A stretch of 64,000 nt of DNA, taken from the NCBI RefSeq assembly GCF_028885415.1, contig NZ_CP118527.1:1984001-2048000 (forward strand), given 5' to 3'. Of this stretch, positions 44,568-53,519 are shown in pieces. The notes under the pieces were generated by a model. That model did not search any database and had not been told where the DNA came from. It was given only the letters and a program-made list of their open reading frames with translations. A program made the translations under genes and the position numbers. Origin of the DNA: Streptomyces coeruleorubidus. GTDB taxonomy: Bacteria; Actinomycetota; Actinomycetes; Streptomycetales; Streptomycetaceae. Each line of letters starts with the position of its first letter. Within the stretch, counting starts at the first letter, position 1.

Positions 44568-44932
44568 CGCGGAACTTCCTCACGCGCTCTTCTTGTGTTT
44601 CGGCTCACGGCGGTCGATGGAGCGCGTGTGTGCGCTTCGCCATGAACTGATCACGCACAGCCAACCCGCAGCCAACGGTTTACGTCAAGGGCCGCAAGGG
44701 CGTTACACGCGTCAACTGCTGTCACTTGTGAGGGTTTTGTGATCAGCGTGGGCTCAGAGAAGGATGGGGTGCGCATCCGATTTATCCGTTTCGCCCTTTG
44801 TGGCGTGCGTCATAGTGCTGAGGGGTCGGCACCTCGCACGATGGGACGACGTACGGGCGCGCCGGGCGGAGCCGGCCGGTACAGTCGACCCTTACGCCAT
44901 CGTGACCCGACCTGATGATCGAGGTACACCGC
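44568..44932. other. Intergenic region before the DMT transporter
   Basis: About 365 bases without a gene, lower in GC than the surroundings. CTGATCAC (44647-44654) is repeated as its reverse complement GTGATCAG (44739-44746), 84 bases apart. A possible -10, TACAGT (44880-44885), lies about 50 bases before the transporter start. Nothing else is recognised. Confidence 0.5.
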
Positions 44933-45832
44933 GTGTCGGTTCTAGTTCTGGCGCTCGCCGTGAGTGCCGCCTGCTGTCTGGGCTTCGGTTTCGTCCTTCA
45001 GCAGAACGCGGCCCAGCGCGCCCCGCTCAACGACTTCCTGTCCTTCCGGCTGCTGCTCGACCTGGTGAAGGTGCCGCGCTGGCTCGGCGGCATCGCGCTG
45101 ATGGTGGTCGGCATGGCACTGGGCGCGGCCGCGCTGGGGCAGGGCGAGCTGTCGCTGGTGGAGCCGCTGCTCGCGACGAACCTGCTGTTCGCGCTCGCGC
45201 TGTCCCGCCGGCAGACCCGGCAGCCGCTCGGCCGCCAGGGCTGGGCGGGCCTGCTGCTGCTGGCGGGCGGAGTGAGCACGTTCATCGTGGCGGGCGAGCC
45301 GCACGGCGGCGCCGCGACGGCCGATCCGGTGCGGCAGTGGCTGATCATCGGGGCCATGACCGGGCTCGCCCTGCTGCTCACGGCGCATGCCAAGCGCTCC
45401 CGCCTGGGCTCCGGGCCGGTGCTGCTGGCCCTGGCAGCGGGACTGCTGTACGGCGTGCAGGACGCGCTGACCCGGGTGAGCGGGGAGAAGTTCGCCGAGG
45501 GCGGCTTCGCCGGGCTGCTGACCGGCTGGCAGCCGTACGCCGTCCTCGCGCTGGGCGTCACGGGGCTGCTCCTCGTGCAGAGCGCCTTCGAGACCGCGTC
45601 CCTGCGCAAGTCGCTGCCCGCCCTGACCGCGGCCCAGCCGATCGCCGGGATCATCTGCGGCGTCGGCTTCCTGGGCGACCGGCTGCGGACCGACGCGGTG
45701 GCGTTGAGCTGGGAGGCGGGCGGTCTGCTGGCCGTGATCGCCGGGATCGTGCTGCTGGGTCTGCATCCGGCCATGCCGACGGGGACGGCGCAGCGGGTAC
45801 GCGTGGGGCAGCTTCAGCCACAGCCGCAGTGA
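44933..45832 (+). CDS. DMT-superfamily transporter
   Basis: A 299-residue membrane protein with about ten hydrophobic helices arranged as two halves, typical of the drug/metabolite transporter superfamily (EamA or NIPA-like). Examples are VEPLLATNLLFALALS and GLLYGVQDALTRVSGEKF. The GTG at 44933 has GAGGT 8 bases upstream; an ATG at 44915 is an alternative without a site. The substrate is unknown. It precedes the Nudix gene by 27 bp on the same strand. Confidence 0.85.
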   Translation: MSVLVLALAVSAACCLGFGFVLQQNAAQRAPLNDFLSFRLLLDLVKVPRWLGGIALMVVGMALGAAALGQGELSLVEPLLATNLLFALALSRRQTRQPLGRQGWAGLLLLAGGVSTFIVAGEPHGGAATADPVRQWLIIGAMTGLALLLTAHAKRSRLGSGPVLLALAAGLLYGVQDALTRVSGEKFAEGGFAGLLTGWQPYAVLALGVTGLLLVQSAFETASLRKSLPALTAAQPIAGIICGVGFLGDRLRTDAVALSWEAGGLLAVIAGIVLLGLHPAMPTGTAQRVRVGQLQPQPQ

Positions 45833-45859
45833 CGCCTCGCGCCCTGCTTGGATGAGGGC

Positions 45860-46375
45860 ATGAGTGCTGCTGACGAGATCCTCGACATCGTCGACGAGAA
45901 CGACCGCGTCATCGGGCAGTCGCCCCGGGGCGAGGCCTACGCCAGGGGCCTGCGGCACCGCTGTGTGTTCATCCAGGCGCGGGACGCCGAGGGGCGGATC
46001 TTCGTGCACCGGCGGACCCCGACCAAGCTGGTCTTCCCCTCCCTGTACGACATGTTCGTCGGCGGAGTGGTCGGCGCGGGCGAGGCCTACGACACGGCGG
46101 CCCTGCGCGAGGCAGAGGAGGAACTGGGCGTGACGGGTCTGCCGCTCCCGCGGTACCTCTTCAAGTTCCTCTACGCCAACGGCGCCGGCCAGACCTGGTG
46201 GTCGGCGGTGTACGAGGTCCGCTGCGACCTTCCGGTACAGCCGCAGGTCGAGGAGGTGGCCTGGCACGACTTCCTGCCCGAGGACGAGGTGCGGCGGCGC
46301 CTGGGCGACTGGGAGTGGGTACCGGACGGACTGGCGGCGTACGAGCGGCTCAGGGCGTTTCGGTCGATGGGCTGA
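45860..46375 (+). CDS. Nudix hydrolase
   Basis: A 171-residue Nudix enzyme. The Nudix box is G-x5-E-x7-REAEEELGV, in GVVGAGEAYDTAALREAEEE. The N-terminus EILDIVDENDRVIGQSPRGEAYARGLRHRC is like the isopentenyl-diphosphate isomerase/YfcD branch, which includes proteins without isomerase activity. It probably hydrolyses a nucleoside- or other diphosphate compound. It lies 27 bp after the DMT transporter. Confidence 0.92.
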   Translation: MSAADEILDIVDENDRVIGQSPRGEAYARGLRHRCVFIQARDAEGRIFVHRRTPTKLVFPSLYDMFVGGVVGAGEAYDTAALREAEEELGVTGLPLPRYLFKFLYANGAGQTWWSAVYEVRCDLPVQPQVEEVAWHDFLPEDEVRRRLGDWEWVPDGLAAYERLRAFRSMG

Positions 46376-46460
46376 GCGGGTTCGTCCCGAGGCTGCGGAG
46401 GGCGTCGCGGAGGCGGCACCGGCAACGCCCGGCGACCGTGTCCCGGGTAGGGTCGCGCAC

Positions 46461-46853
46461 GTGATCGAGTTCGTACGGAACGTCCGTTTGTGGTTCGCGC
46501 CCGCGCAGGTGCGCCAGGACGGCGAGACGCCCGACTACCGGTTCTCGCTGGCGAACGAACGCACCTTCCTGGCCTGGCTGCGCACCGCGCTCGCGCTGAT
46601 CGGCGGCGGCTTCGCCGTGGACCAGTTCCTGCCGGACCTGCGCTGGGGCTGGCGGGTGGGGCTGGCGCTCGCCCTGCTGGCCGCGGGCGTGCTGTGTGCG
46701 CTGCGGGCGGTCAACCACTGGGTGCGCTGCGAGCGGGCCATGCGCCGGGGAGAGGACCTGCCGGTGTCCCGGTTCCCGGCGGTACTGAGCCTCGTCGTCG
46801 CGATCGTGGCCCTCGCCATGGTCGTCGTGGTGCTCGTGGGGTGGGAGGGGTGA
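46461..46853 (+). CDS. DUF202/YidH-family membrane protein
   Basis: A 130-residue protein with three hydrophobic helices. The family signature is LANERTFLAWLRTALALIGGG, before the first helix. The function is unknown. The stop codon overlaps the start of a second DUF202 protein in a GTGA junction, so the two are coupled and may form a hetero-oligomer. Confidence 0.9.
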   Translation: MIEFVRNVRLWFAPAQVRQDGETPDYRFSLANERTFLAWLRTALALIGGGFAVDQFLPDLRWGWRVGLALALLAAGVLCALRAVNHWVRCERAMRRGEDLPVSRFPAVLSLVVAIVALAMVVVVLVGWEG

Positions 46854-47185
46854 ACGCGCCGGCGGCCCGGCGACAGGACCCCGACCGCGACCCCGGGCTG
46901 CAGCCCGAGCGGACCCGGCTCGCGTGGCGGCGTACGACGCTGTCGGGCACGGTCTCCGCCGTACTCGCCGTGAAGACCGCGCTGCACGGCGGGGCGTCGG
47001 CGCCCGGGCTCGTCGCGTGCGCGCTGTGCTGCGTCCTGTGGCTGGGCTTCCTGAGCATCGCCCACCGCCGCATCCGCACGCTCTCGGCCACCGCCAGCCC
47101 AGCGGCGTTCGCTCCCCGGCACGCCACGGCCGCGGTGCTGTGCACACTGGCGATGGCGGTGTGCGGGGCGGCTCTCGTCGTCTAG
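46850..47185 (+). CDS. Second DUF202-family membrane protein
   Basis: A 111-residue protein. The DUF202 signature is weaker, QPERTRLAWRRTTLSGTV, followed by three hydrophobic segments. The GTG start at 46850 overlaps the previous stop, and the G-rich end of that gene (GGGAGGGG) acts as ribosome site. Tandem DUF202 pairs of this kind are common in Streptomyces. Function unknown. Confidence 0.85.
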   Translation: MNAPAARRQDPDRDPGLQPERTRLAWRRTTLSGTVSAVLAVKTALHGGASAPGLVACALCCVLWLGFLSIAHRRIRTLSATASPAAFAPRHATAAVLCTLAMAVCGAALVV

Positions 47186-47678
47186 GGACGCGGCGGAGGG
47201 CGGCCGCCGGGGCACGGCACGCCGGAGGCCAGGGCCCCGCACGCCGGGACGCGGCGGGCGCCGGAGGCCAGGACACGGCGGGACGCGGCGAACGCCGGAC
47301 ACCACGACACGCCACGCCAAGGGGCCGGAGGCCAGGACGCCGCACGGCGGGACACCGTACGGCCGGACACCGCACGCCAGGACGCCGCACGGCGGGACAC
47401 CGTACGGCCGGACACCGCACGCCGGGACACCGCGCGCCGGAGGCCAGGGCACCGAACGCCGGGACACCGCACACCCGACACCGGGACACCGCACGCCGGG
47501 CACGGCACACCAGACTCCAGGGGCACCGCGCGCCGGGCCACCGCACACCCGACACCGGGACACCGCACGCGCCAGGGCGCCGCCCACCGGACGCCAGGAC
47601 GCCGCACGCCGGGACGCCGCACACCGGACGCCAGGACACCGCACACCAGGACACCACACGCCAGGGCGCCGTCGGCAG
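47186..47678. repeat. Minisatellite with about 15-bp period
   Basis: About 490 bases made of diverged copies of a 15-mer like GGACACCGCACGCCG. A perfect 45-bp tandem duplication (three units) lies at 47334-47378 and 47379-47423. Other variants carry CCAGGAC or CCGGACG. The array is open on both strands but has no ribosome site; the translated repeats (for example GVRCPAVRCP on the minus strand) have no known counterpart. It fills the whole space between the convergent DUF202 and oxidoreductase genes. Confidence 0.85.
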
Positions 47679-48623
47679 CTACGTGTCCTCCGGCTCCCAG
47701 TCCACCGTCACTACGATCTTGCCGCGCGTCCGGCCCTCCTCGTTCAGCCGGTGCGCGTCCGCCGCGCGTTCCAGCGGGAACGTCTCGGAGACGTGCACGC
47801 TCACCACGCCCTGTTCCGCGAGTTCGGACAGCCGCTGGAGGTCCTCGGCGTCGGGGCGGACGAAGTAGTAGCGGCCGCCGTAGTTCACGACGCCGCCGTC
47901 GGCGACCGACACCAGGCGGCCCTCGGGGGCCAGCAGGTTCGCCGAGACCTTCAGCGCGTCCCCGCCCACCGTGTCGAACACCGCGTCCACCCCCTCGGGC
48001 GCCAGCCCGCGCACGCGCTCGCCCAGGCCCTCGCCGTACGTCACAGGCTCCCCGCCGAGGCCGCGCACGAAGTCGTGGTTGGGCTCGCTCGCCGTGCCGA
48101 TCACCCGGGCGCCGAGGTGGGCGCCGAGCTGCACGGCGATCGAGCCGACGCCGCCGGCCGCGGCGTGCACCAGGACGGTCTCGCCCCGCTTCACCTGGAG
48201 CAGCTTGACCAGCACCTGGTAGGCGGTGAGCCCGACCAGCGGCAGACCGGCCGCCTCCTCGAAGGAGAGATTGCGCGGCTTGCGCGCGAGGGTGCGCAGG
48301 GGCGCGGCCACGTACTCGGCGAAGGTGCCGCGGGAGAGGAAGTCCTCGCGTACGTACCCGATGACCTCGTCGCCGACGTCGAACTCCGACACGGCCATGC
48401 CGGGCCGTACGACGACGCCCGAGACGTCCCAGCCGGGCACCACGGGGAAGGCGGCTTCGAAGAGCCCTTCGAGGTAACCCTCGCGGGCCTTCCAGTCGAC
48501 GGGGTTCACGGCCGCCGCCCGCACCTTCACCAGCACCGAGTCCGGGCCGACCTTGGGATCGCGGACCTCCCCGAACGCCAGCACTTCGGGTCCGCCGTAC
48601 CGCGAGTAGCTGATCGCCTTCAT
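47679..48623 (-). CDS. NADPH:quinone oxidoreductase-like MDR protein
   Basis: A 314-residue zinc-free medium-chain reductase. N-terminus MKAISYSRYGGPEVLAFGEV, then VRAAAVNPVDWKAREGYLEGLF and the NADPH loop VLVHAAAGGVGSIAVQLG (AAGGVG). It is typical of quinone oxidoreductase or crotonyl-type reductases without zinc ligands. It diverges from the phosphotransferase/acyl-CoA dehydrogenase operon, and the 198-bp gap contains the TetR-type palindrome at 48764-48781, so both sides could be controlled by that regulator. Confidence 0.92.
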   Translation of the reverse strand: MKAISYSRYGGPEVLAFGEVRDPKVGPDSVLVKVRAAAVNPVDWKAREGYLEGLFEAAFPVVPGWDVSGVVVRPGMAVSEFDVGDEVIGYVREDFLSRGTFAEYVAAPLRTLARKPRNLSFEEAAGLPLVGLTAYQVLVKLLQVKRGETVLVHAAAGGVGSIAVQLGAHLGARVIGTASEPNHDFVRGLGGEPVTYGEGLGERVRGLAPEGVDAVFDTVGGDALKVSANLLAPEGRLVSVADGGVVNYGGRYYFVRPDAEDLQRLSELAEQGVVSVHVSETFPLERAADAHRLNEEGRTRGKIVVTVDWEPEDT

Positions 48624-48763
48624 GGCTTAGACCTTCCGGGCTCGCCGCGCGGCACGCAAGCCGGATGGCCTGAACGAACCGGGCCAGACCTCCCCGGCGC
48701 CCCGCGGCGGGAGTCGTCGGCATATCGTGGCTCCGATCACCTTTCGGCCCCGCTCTGGACTAC

Positions 48764-48781
48764 ATACCGACCGGTCGGCAT
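48764..48781. promoter_or_regulatory. TetR-type operator upstream of the acyl-CoA dehydrogenase operon
   Basis: ATACCGACCGGTCGGCAT contains the perfect 12-bp palindrome CCGACCGGTCGG (48767-48778). The half-site GGTCGGTAT is shared with the site at 54327-54342 on the other operon. Palindromes of the type ACCGACCGGTCGGT are typical for TetR regulators of fatty-acid degradation. Confidence 0.65.
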
Positions 48782-48821
48782 CATGAGTCGGGAACTGTTC
48801 ACCTGCCCGTAGGAGCGACGC

Positions 48822-49844
48822 ATGAGCCCCGACCACCCGCCCGGACTCGACCTCGACCGGCTGCGCGGCCTGCTCGACCGCGAGCGGCCCGGCCTGGTGA
48901 GCGGCGCCCTGTCCGGCCGGCTGATCGAGGGCGGACGGTCGAACCTCACCTACGCGGTCTCCGACGGCACCTCCCGGTGGGTCGTACGGCGGCCCCCGCT
49001 CGGCCATGTCCTGGCCACCGCGCACGACATGAAGCGCGAGCACCGGGTGATCAGCGCGCTGCACCCGACCGCCGTACCGGTTCCGCGGCCGGTGCTGCTG
49101 TGCGAGGACGAGGAGGTGCTCGGCGCGCCGTTCTACGTCATGGAGTTCGTCGGGGGCACCCCGTACCGCACGGCCGACCAGCTCGCCCCGCTCGGTCCGG
49201 AGCGGACCCGGGGCGCGGTGCTGAACCTGGTGGACGCGCTGGTGGAGCTGCACGCGGTGGACCCGGGCGAGGTGGGGCTCGCGGACTTCGGCCGGCCCGA
49301 GGGCTTCCTGGACCGGCAGCTGCGCCGCTGGGGCAAGCAGCTGGACGCCTCGCGCAACCGCGAGCTGGCCGGGATCGACGAGCTGCACGCGACGCTCGGA
49401 CGGCAACTGCCCTCCTCCCCCGCCCCGGCCGTGGTGCACGGCGACTACCGGCTGGACAACGTCCTGATCGGCGAGGACGACCGCATCAAGGCGATCCTCG
49501 ACTGGGAGATGTCCACCCTGGGCGACCCGCTCACCGACCTGGGCCTGCTGGCGATGTACAGCCTGCCGCTCGACGCCCCTGACTCCCCCGTCTCCACGAC
49601 GGCCGAGGCGCCGGGGCACCCGGACCCGGCCGAACTGATCGAGCGGTACGCCGCCCGCTCGGGGCGCGACGTCTCCGCGGTCGCCTGGTACACGGCGTTC
49701 GCCTGGTTCAAGCTCGCCGTGATCCTGGAGGGCATCCACTACCGCTACACCCTGGGCCAGACGGTCGGACGCGGCTTCGACCGCATCGGCGACCTGGTCC
49801 CCGTCTTCATCGAGCACGGTCTCACCACCCTCCAGGAAGGCTGA
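48822..49844 (+). CDS. Aminoglycoside-phosphotransferase-like kinase (acyl-CoA dehydrogenase-linked)
   Basis: A 340-residue APH-fold protein of the type found beside or fused to acyl-CoA dehydrogenases (ACAD10/11 N-terminal domain). Motifs are GGRSNLTYAVSD (nucleotide loop), the HGDYRLDNVLIGEDDRIKAILDWE catalytic segment with the Brenner HxDxxxxN and following D-W-E, and EGIHYRYTLGQ. By analogy with the mammalian proteins it may phosphorylate 4-hydroxy fatty acyl-CoA; this is inference. It is 5 bp upstream of the acyl-CoA dehydrogenase, so one operon. ATG 48822 has GGAG upstream. Confidence 0.9.
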   Translation: MSPDHPPGLDLDRLRGLLDRERPGLVSGALSGRLIEGGRSNLTYAVSDGTSRWVVRRPPLGHVLATAHDMKREHRVISALHPTAVPVPRPVLLCEDEEVLGAPFYVMEFVGGTPYRTADQLAPLGPERTRGAVLNLVDALVELHAVDPGEVGLADFGRPEGFLDRQLRRWGKQLDASRNRELAGIDELHATLGRQLPSSPAPAVVHGDYRLDNVLIGEDDRIKAILDWEMSTLGDPLTDLGLLAMYSLPLDAPDSPVSTTAEAPGHPDPAELIERYAARSGRDVSAVAWYTAFAWFKLAVILEGIHYRYTLGQTVGRGFDRIGDLVPVFIEHGLTTLQEG

Positions 49845-49849
49845 CGGAC

Positions 49850-51073
49850 ATGGACTTCGCGTTCGACGCGCGCACCGAGGAGCTGCGCGGCAAGCTGCTG
49901 GCCTTCATGGACGAGTACGTCTATCCGGCCGAGGCCGTCGCGCACGAGCAGCGGACCCGGCTCGCCTCGCCGTGGGAGACCCCGGCGGTGGTCGAGGAGC
50001 TGAAGGCCGAGGCGCGCAGGCAGGGCCTGTGGAACCTCTTCCTGCCGGACTCCGAGTACGGCGCGGGGCTCACCAACCTCCAGTACGCGCCGCTCGCCGA
50101 GATCATGGGGCGCTCCCCGCAGCTCGCCCCGACGGTGACGAACTGCGCGGCACCCGACACGGGCAACATGGAGGTGCTCACCCAGTTCGGCGACGAGCAG
50201 CAGCGCAAGCAGTGGCTGGAGCCGCTGCTGGCCGGTGAGATCCGCTCGGCGTTCGCGATGACCGAGCCGGAGGTGGCCTCCTCGGACGCCACGAACATCA
50301 CCACCCACATCGAGCGAGCCTCCGACGGCACAGACGAGTACGTCGTCACCGGGCGCAAGTGGTACATCTCCGGGGCGCTGCACCCGGACTGCAAGATCTT
50401 CATCGTGATGGGCAAGACGGACCCGGAGGGTTCCGACATCCGCCGTCAGCAGTCGATGATCCTGGTCCCCCGTGACACGCCGGGTGTCACGATCGAGCGC
50501 GCGATGCAGGTCTTCGGCTACGAGGACCACTACCACGGCGGCCATGCCGAGGTGATCTTCGACCACGCGCGCGTGCCGGCGTCGAACCTCATCGGCGAGG
50601 AGGGCGGTGGCTTCGCCATCGCACAGGCGCGGCTGGGGCCCGGCCGGATCCACCACTGCATGCGGCTGATCGGGATGGCGGAGCGGGCGATCGAGCTGAT
50701 GTGCCGGCGGGCCGTGTCCCGTACCGCCTTCGGGAAGGCGCTGGCCCAGCAGGGCGTGGTGCACAACTGGATCGCGGATGCGCGGGTGACCGTGGAGCAG
50801 CTGCGGCTGCTGGTGCTGAAGACGGCGTGGCTGATGGACACGGTCGGCAACAAGGGAGCGCACACCGAGATCCAGTCGATCAAGATCGCCACGCCTCGCG
50901 CGGTGGTGGACATCCTCGACCGGGCGATCCAGTTGCACGGTGCGGGGGGTGTGAGCCAGGACTTCCCGCTGGCGGAGCTGTACGCGGGGGCGCGGACGCT
51001 GATGATCGCCGACGGGCCGGACGAGGTGCATCAGCGGTCGCTGGCGCGGCGGGAGCTGAAGCGGTACGTGTGA
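49850..51073 (+). CDS. Acyl-CoA dehydrogenase
   Basis: A 407-residue FAD enzyme for the first step of acyl-CoA beta-oxidation. AFAMTEPEVASSDATNI binds flavin, YVVTGRKWYISGA is the middle beta domain, and VSRTAFGKALAQQGVVHNWIADARV and IQLHGAGGVSQDFPLAELYAGARTLMIADGP are the C-terminal helical domain. The catalytic base cannot be assigned with confidence; the ADGPDEVH stretch is in the position where many members have it. Co-transcribed with the phosphotransferase-like gene. A terminator (51080-51114) follows at once. Confidence 0.94.
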   Translation: MDFAFDARTEELRGKLLAFMDEYVYPAEAVAHEQRTRLASPWETPAVVEELKAEARRQGLWNLFLPDSEYGAGLTNLQYAPLAEIMGRSPQLAPTVTNCAAPDTGNMEVLTQFGDEQQRKQWLEPLLAGEIRSAFAMTEPEVASSDATNITTHIERASDGTDEYVVTGRKWYISGALHPDCKIFIVMGKTDPEGSDIRRQQSMILVPRDTPGVTIERAMQVFGYEDHYHGGHAEVIFDHARVPASNLIGEEGGGFAIAQARLGPGRIHHCMRLIGMAERAIELMCRRAVSRTAFGKALAQQGVVHNWIADARVTVEQLRLLVLKTAWLMDTVGNKGAHTEIQSIKIATPRAVVDILDRAIQLHGAGGVSQDFPLAELYAGARTLMIADGPDEVHQRSLARRELKRYV

Positions 51074-51079
51074 CGCGGC

Positions 51080-51114
51080 GGGGCGGCGGGAGGGTTTTTC
51101 GCCCCCGCCGCCCC
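51080..51114. terminator. Terminator after the acyl-CoA dehydrogenase
   Basis: GGGGCGGCGGG (51080-51090) pairs with CCCGCCGCCCC (51104-51114), loop with TTTTT, 7 bases past the stop codon. Confidence 0.85.
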
Positions 51115-51120
51115 TACCCG

Positions 51121-51230
51121 TCCCATCTCCAAGGGCTCCGCCCCTTCGACCCCGCTGGGGGCTGCGCCCCCAGACCCCCGCTTCGGCCTGAACGGCCTCG
51201 TCCTCAAGCGCCGGACGGGCTGGGTTGCGC
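51121..51230. repeat. Streptomyces-type intergenic repeat with hairpins
   Basis: A stretch of familiar composition: AAGGGCTCCGCCCCTT (51131-51146), then CTGGGGGC-TGC-GCCCCCAG (51155-51173), then CGGCCTGAACGGCC and AAGCGCCGGACGGGCTGGG. Elements of this kind recur between genes in many Streptomyces. It sits between two convergent operons and may add transcription stops. Confidence 0.65.
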
Positions 51231-51232
51231 AG

Positions 51233-51826
51233 CTACGGGCGCAGTGCGCGCAGCAGCAGGTCCGCCAGGTGGTCGGCCACCTGCTGGGGGCTCATGGGGC
51301 CCTCGGGGCGGTACCACGTGGACAGGTGGTGGACCGAGCCGAAGTGGTAGTCGACCACCAGGTCCGCCGGGGTCGCCCTGGAGAAGACGCCCGACTCCTG
51401 GCCCTCCTCGACCAGCGCGCGGAAGCGCTCGTGGTAGCGGCGGCGCTCGGCGCGGACCTGCTTGTTCTTCTCGGGGCTCAGGTGGTGCATGGACCGCCAG
51501 AAGATCATCGCGTCGTCGAGGTTCTCGATGGTCGTCACCACGACGTCCGCGGCCGCGGCCCGCAGCCGCTTCTCCACCGGCTCGTCGGCGTCCGCGACGG
51601 CGTCCAGTCTCTCCTGCTGGATGCGCAGCACACGCGCGTACACCTCGTGCAGGAGGTCGTCCTTGGAGCCGAAGTAGTGGTACAGCGCGCCTTTGGTGAC
51701 ACCGGCCGCCTCGACGATCTCCTGCACCGAGGTGCGGTCGTAGCCCTGCTCGGCGAAGAGCCGGGTGGCGGCGGCCAGGAGCCGCTGAGGTACGGGGGTG
51801 CCGTCCGAGTCCGTCGTCCTGGGCAC
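51233..51826 (-). CDS. TetR-family regulator of acyl-CoA metabolism
   Basis: A 197-residue TetR regulator. The helix-turn-helix is AATRLFAEQGYDRTSVQEIV to TKGALYHYFGSKDDLL (about residues 15-60). The ligand domain contains MIFWRSMHHLSPEKNKQVRAERRRYHERF. The GTG at 51826 has AGGTGG 6 bases upstream. It is the last gene of a minus-strand operon after SDR and acyl-CoA ligase (28-bp gap). A probable operator occurs upstream of this operon (54327) and upstream of the facing acyl-CoA dehydrogenase operon (48764), so it is likely autoregulated. It probably responds to an acyl-CoA. Confidence 0.9.
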   Translation of the reverse strand: MPRTTDSDGTPVPQRLLAAATRLFAEQGYDRTSVQEIVEAAGVTKGALYHYFGSKDDLLHEVYARVLRIQQERLDAVADADEPVEKRLRAAAADVVVTTIENLDDAMIFWRSMHHLSPEKNKQVRAERRRYHERFRALVEEGQESGVFSRATPADLVVDYHFGSVHHLSTWYRPEGPMSPQQVADHLADLLLRALRP

Positions 51827-51854
51827 TGCCGCCACCTGCCTTTCCGTACTGCTG

Positions 51855-53519
51855 TCAGTTGCCTTGTGTCCGGGAACGAAGCTCCCGACGGAGGATCTTC
51901 CCACTGGCCGTCTTCGGCAAGTCCGGCAGGATCTCCACCTGGCGCGGATATTTGTAGGCGGCCAGTCTCTCCTTGCAGTACGCGGCGAGTGCATCCGGGT
52001 CCGTGTCGGCGTCCGGACGCAGGCTGATGTACGCCTTGACGGTCTCTCCGCGGTACCCGTCGGGCACGCCGACGACAGCGGCCTCGCGCACCGCCGGGTG
52101 CGTGTAGAGCACGTCCTCGACCTCGCGCGGCCACACCTTGAAGCCGGACGCGTTGATCATGTCCTTCTTGCGGTCGACGACGTACAGCCAGCCCTGCTCG
52201 TCCATGAAGCCGATGTCGCCGGTGCGCAGTTCGGCGCCGGGGAACGTCTCGGCGGTGGCGTCGGGGCGCCGCCAGTAGCCGGGCACGACCTGCGGGCCCC
52301 GGACGACGATCTCGCCCTGCGCGCCGAAGGGGACCTCGTCGCCGTTGTCGTCGACGATCCGTACGACCGTGTCGGGGCCGGGCAGGCCGACCGCGAGGGT
52401 CCCGGAGACCGGGTCGACGGGCGCCTGAAGGCCGGGCGGCACGGAGGCGCAGGGCGCGGTGCACTCGGTCAGGCCGTAGCCGTTGCGGATGTACGGCCCG
52501 AAGCCCGCCCGGAACTTCTCCACCAGCGCGGGCGGCAGCGGGGCGCCGCCGGAGGAGATCACCCGGAAGGAGGAGAAGTGGTCGCGGCTGACGGACGGGT
52601 GGGCGGCCAGCGCCATGAAGGCCGTGGACGGGCCGACGGTGTAGTGCGGCCGGTGCTCGGCGAACGCGTCGAGCACCACGCCGGCCTCGAAGCGGTAGGC
52701 CAGCACGAGCGTGCCCGCGCTGTTCAGGCAGGCGCCGAACTGGCAGACCATGCCGGTGATGTGGAACAGCGGCGCCAGCGCGAAGTAGACGGGCCGCTCG
52801 GGCAGCCCCAGTCCGGTCCGCTGCCGCTCGGCGTTGTACATGATGTTGCCGTGCGTGTTGGTGGCGCCCTTGGGCGTGCCGCTGGTGCCCGAGGTGTAGC
52901 TGATCAGCGCGATGTCGGAGGGAGCGGGGTCACGCCCCTCGGGCGCCTTGTCGCCGGCCCGCGCCACGGCCACCAGGTCGTCCGCGTCCGGGGCCTGCGG
53001 CAGCCGCTCGAAGGTCAGCACGCGCGCGTCACCCCGCGTCTGGAAGTCCAGCTCGCAGCCGGTGAGCACGATCCGCACGGGCGAGTGCGCCGCCGTCTCG
53101 CGCAGATACGACTCCCACGCCCGGTCCGAGCAGATCAGCGCGGCGACCTCGCCGTCCCGCAGGACGTGGGCCACCTCGCCCGACTTGTACATCGGGTTGA
53201 CGGGCACGACGACCGCGCCCGCCTTCCAGGCGCCCAGCACGGCGAGCACGAAGTGCGGGGAGTTCTGGAGCAGTACCGCGACCCGGTCGCCGCGCTCCAG
53301 TCCGCGCGCCGCGAGATGCCCGGCGACGGAGTCGCTGAGCTCGTCGACGTCCCGGTAGGTCAGGCGGCCGTCGAAGTAGGCCAGGAAGTCGCCGTCGGGC
53401 GTCTCGGCCACGGCCCGGCGCAGGGCGTGCACGAGGGAGCCCGCGGGGCTTATCGCGCCCTTCTGGGCGTCGCTCAGCAGGTCCAGCCAGGGTTTGGCCG
53501 CGTAACGGGACTCGGTCAC
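51855..53519 (-). CDS. Long-chain acyl-CoA synthetase-like AMP-dependent ligase
   Basis: A 554-residue adenylate-forming ligase. Core motifs include ALISYTSGTSGTPKG, FHITGMV, NGYGLTECTAP, RTGDIGFMDEQGWLYVVDRKKDMINASGFKVWPREVED and the catalytic Lys of LPKTASGKILRRELR. It activates a fatty acid or similar carboxylate as acyl-CoA. The GTG start at 53519 overlaps the stop of the SDR gene by 4 bases and follows GGGAGGAG. Operon order is SDR, ligase, TetR. Confidence 0.94.
   Translation of the reverse strand: MTESRYAAKPWLDLLSDAQKGAISPAGSLVHALRRAVAETPDGDFLAYFDGRLTYRDVDELSDSVAGHLAARGLERGDRVAVLLQNSPHFVLAVLGAWKAGAVVVPVNPMYKSGEVAHVLRDGEVAALICSDRAWESYLRETAAHSPVRIVLTGCELDFQTRGDARVLTFERLPQAPDADDLVAVARAGDKAPEGRDPAPSDIALISYTSGTSGTPKGATNTHGNIMYNAERQRTGLGLPERPVYFALAPLFHITGMVCQFGACLNSAGTLVLAYRFEAGVVLDAFAEHRPHYTVGPSTAFMALAAHPSVSRDHFSSFRVISSGGAPLPPALVEKFRAGFGPYIRNGYGLTECTAPCASVPPGLQAPVDPVSGTLAVGLPGPDTVVRIVDDNGDEVPFGAQGEIVVRGPQVVPGYWRRPDATAETFPGAELRTGDIGFMDEQGWLYVVDRKKDMINASGFKVWPREVEDVLYTHPAVREAAVVGVPDGYRGETVKAYISLRPDADTDPDALAAYCKERLAAYKYPRQVEILPDLPKTASGKILRRELRSRTQGN

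Noticed and set aside
47186..47678. CRISPR-like repeat array
   Set aside because: Units of about 15 bases are contiguous and diverged, without spacers, and no cas genes are nearby.
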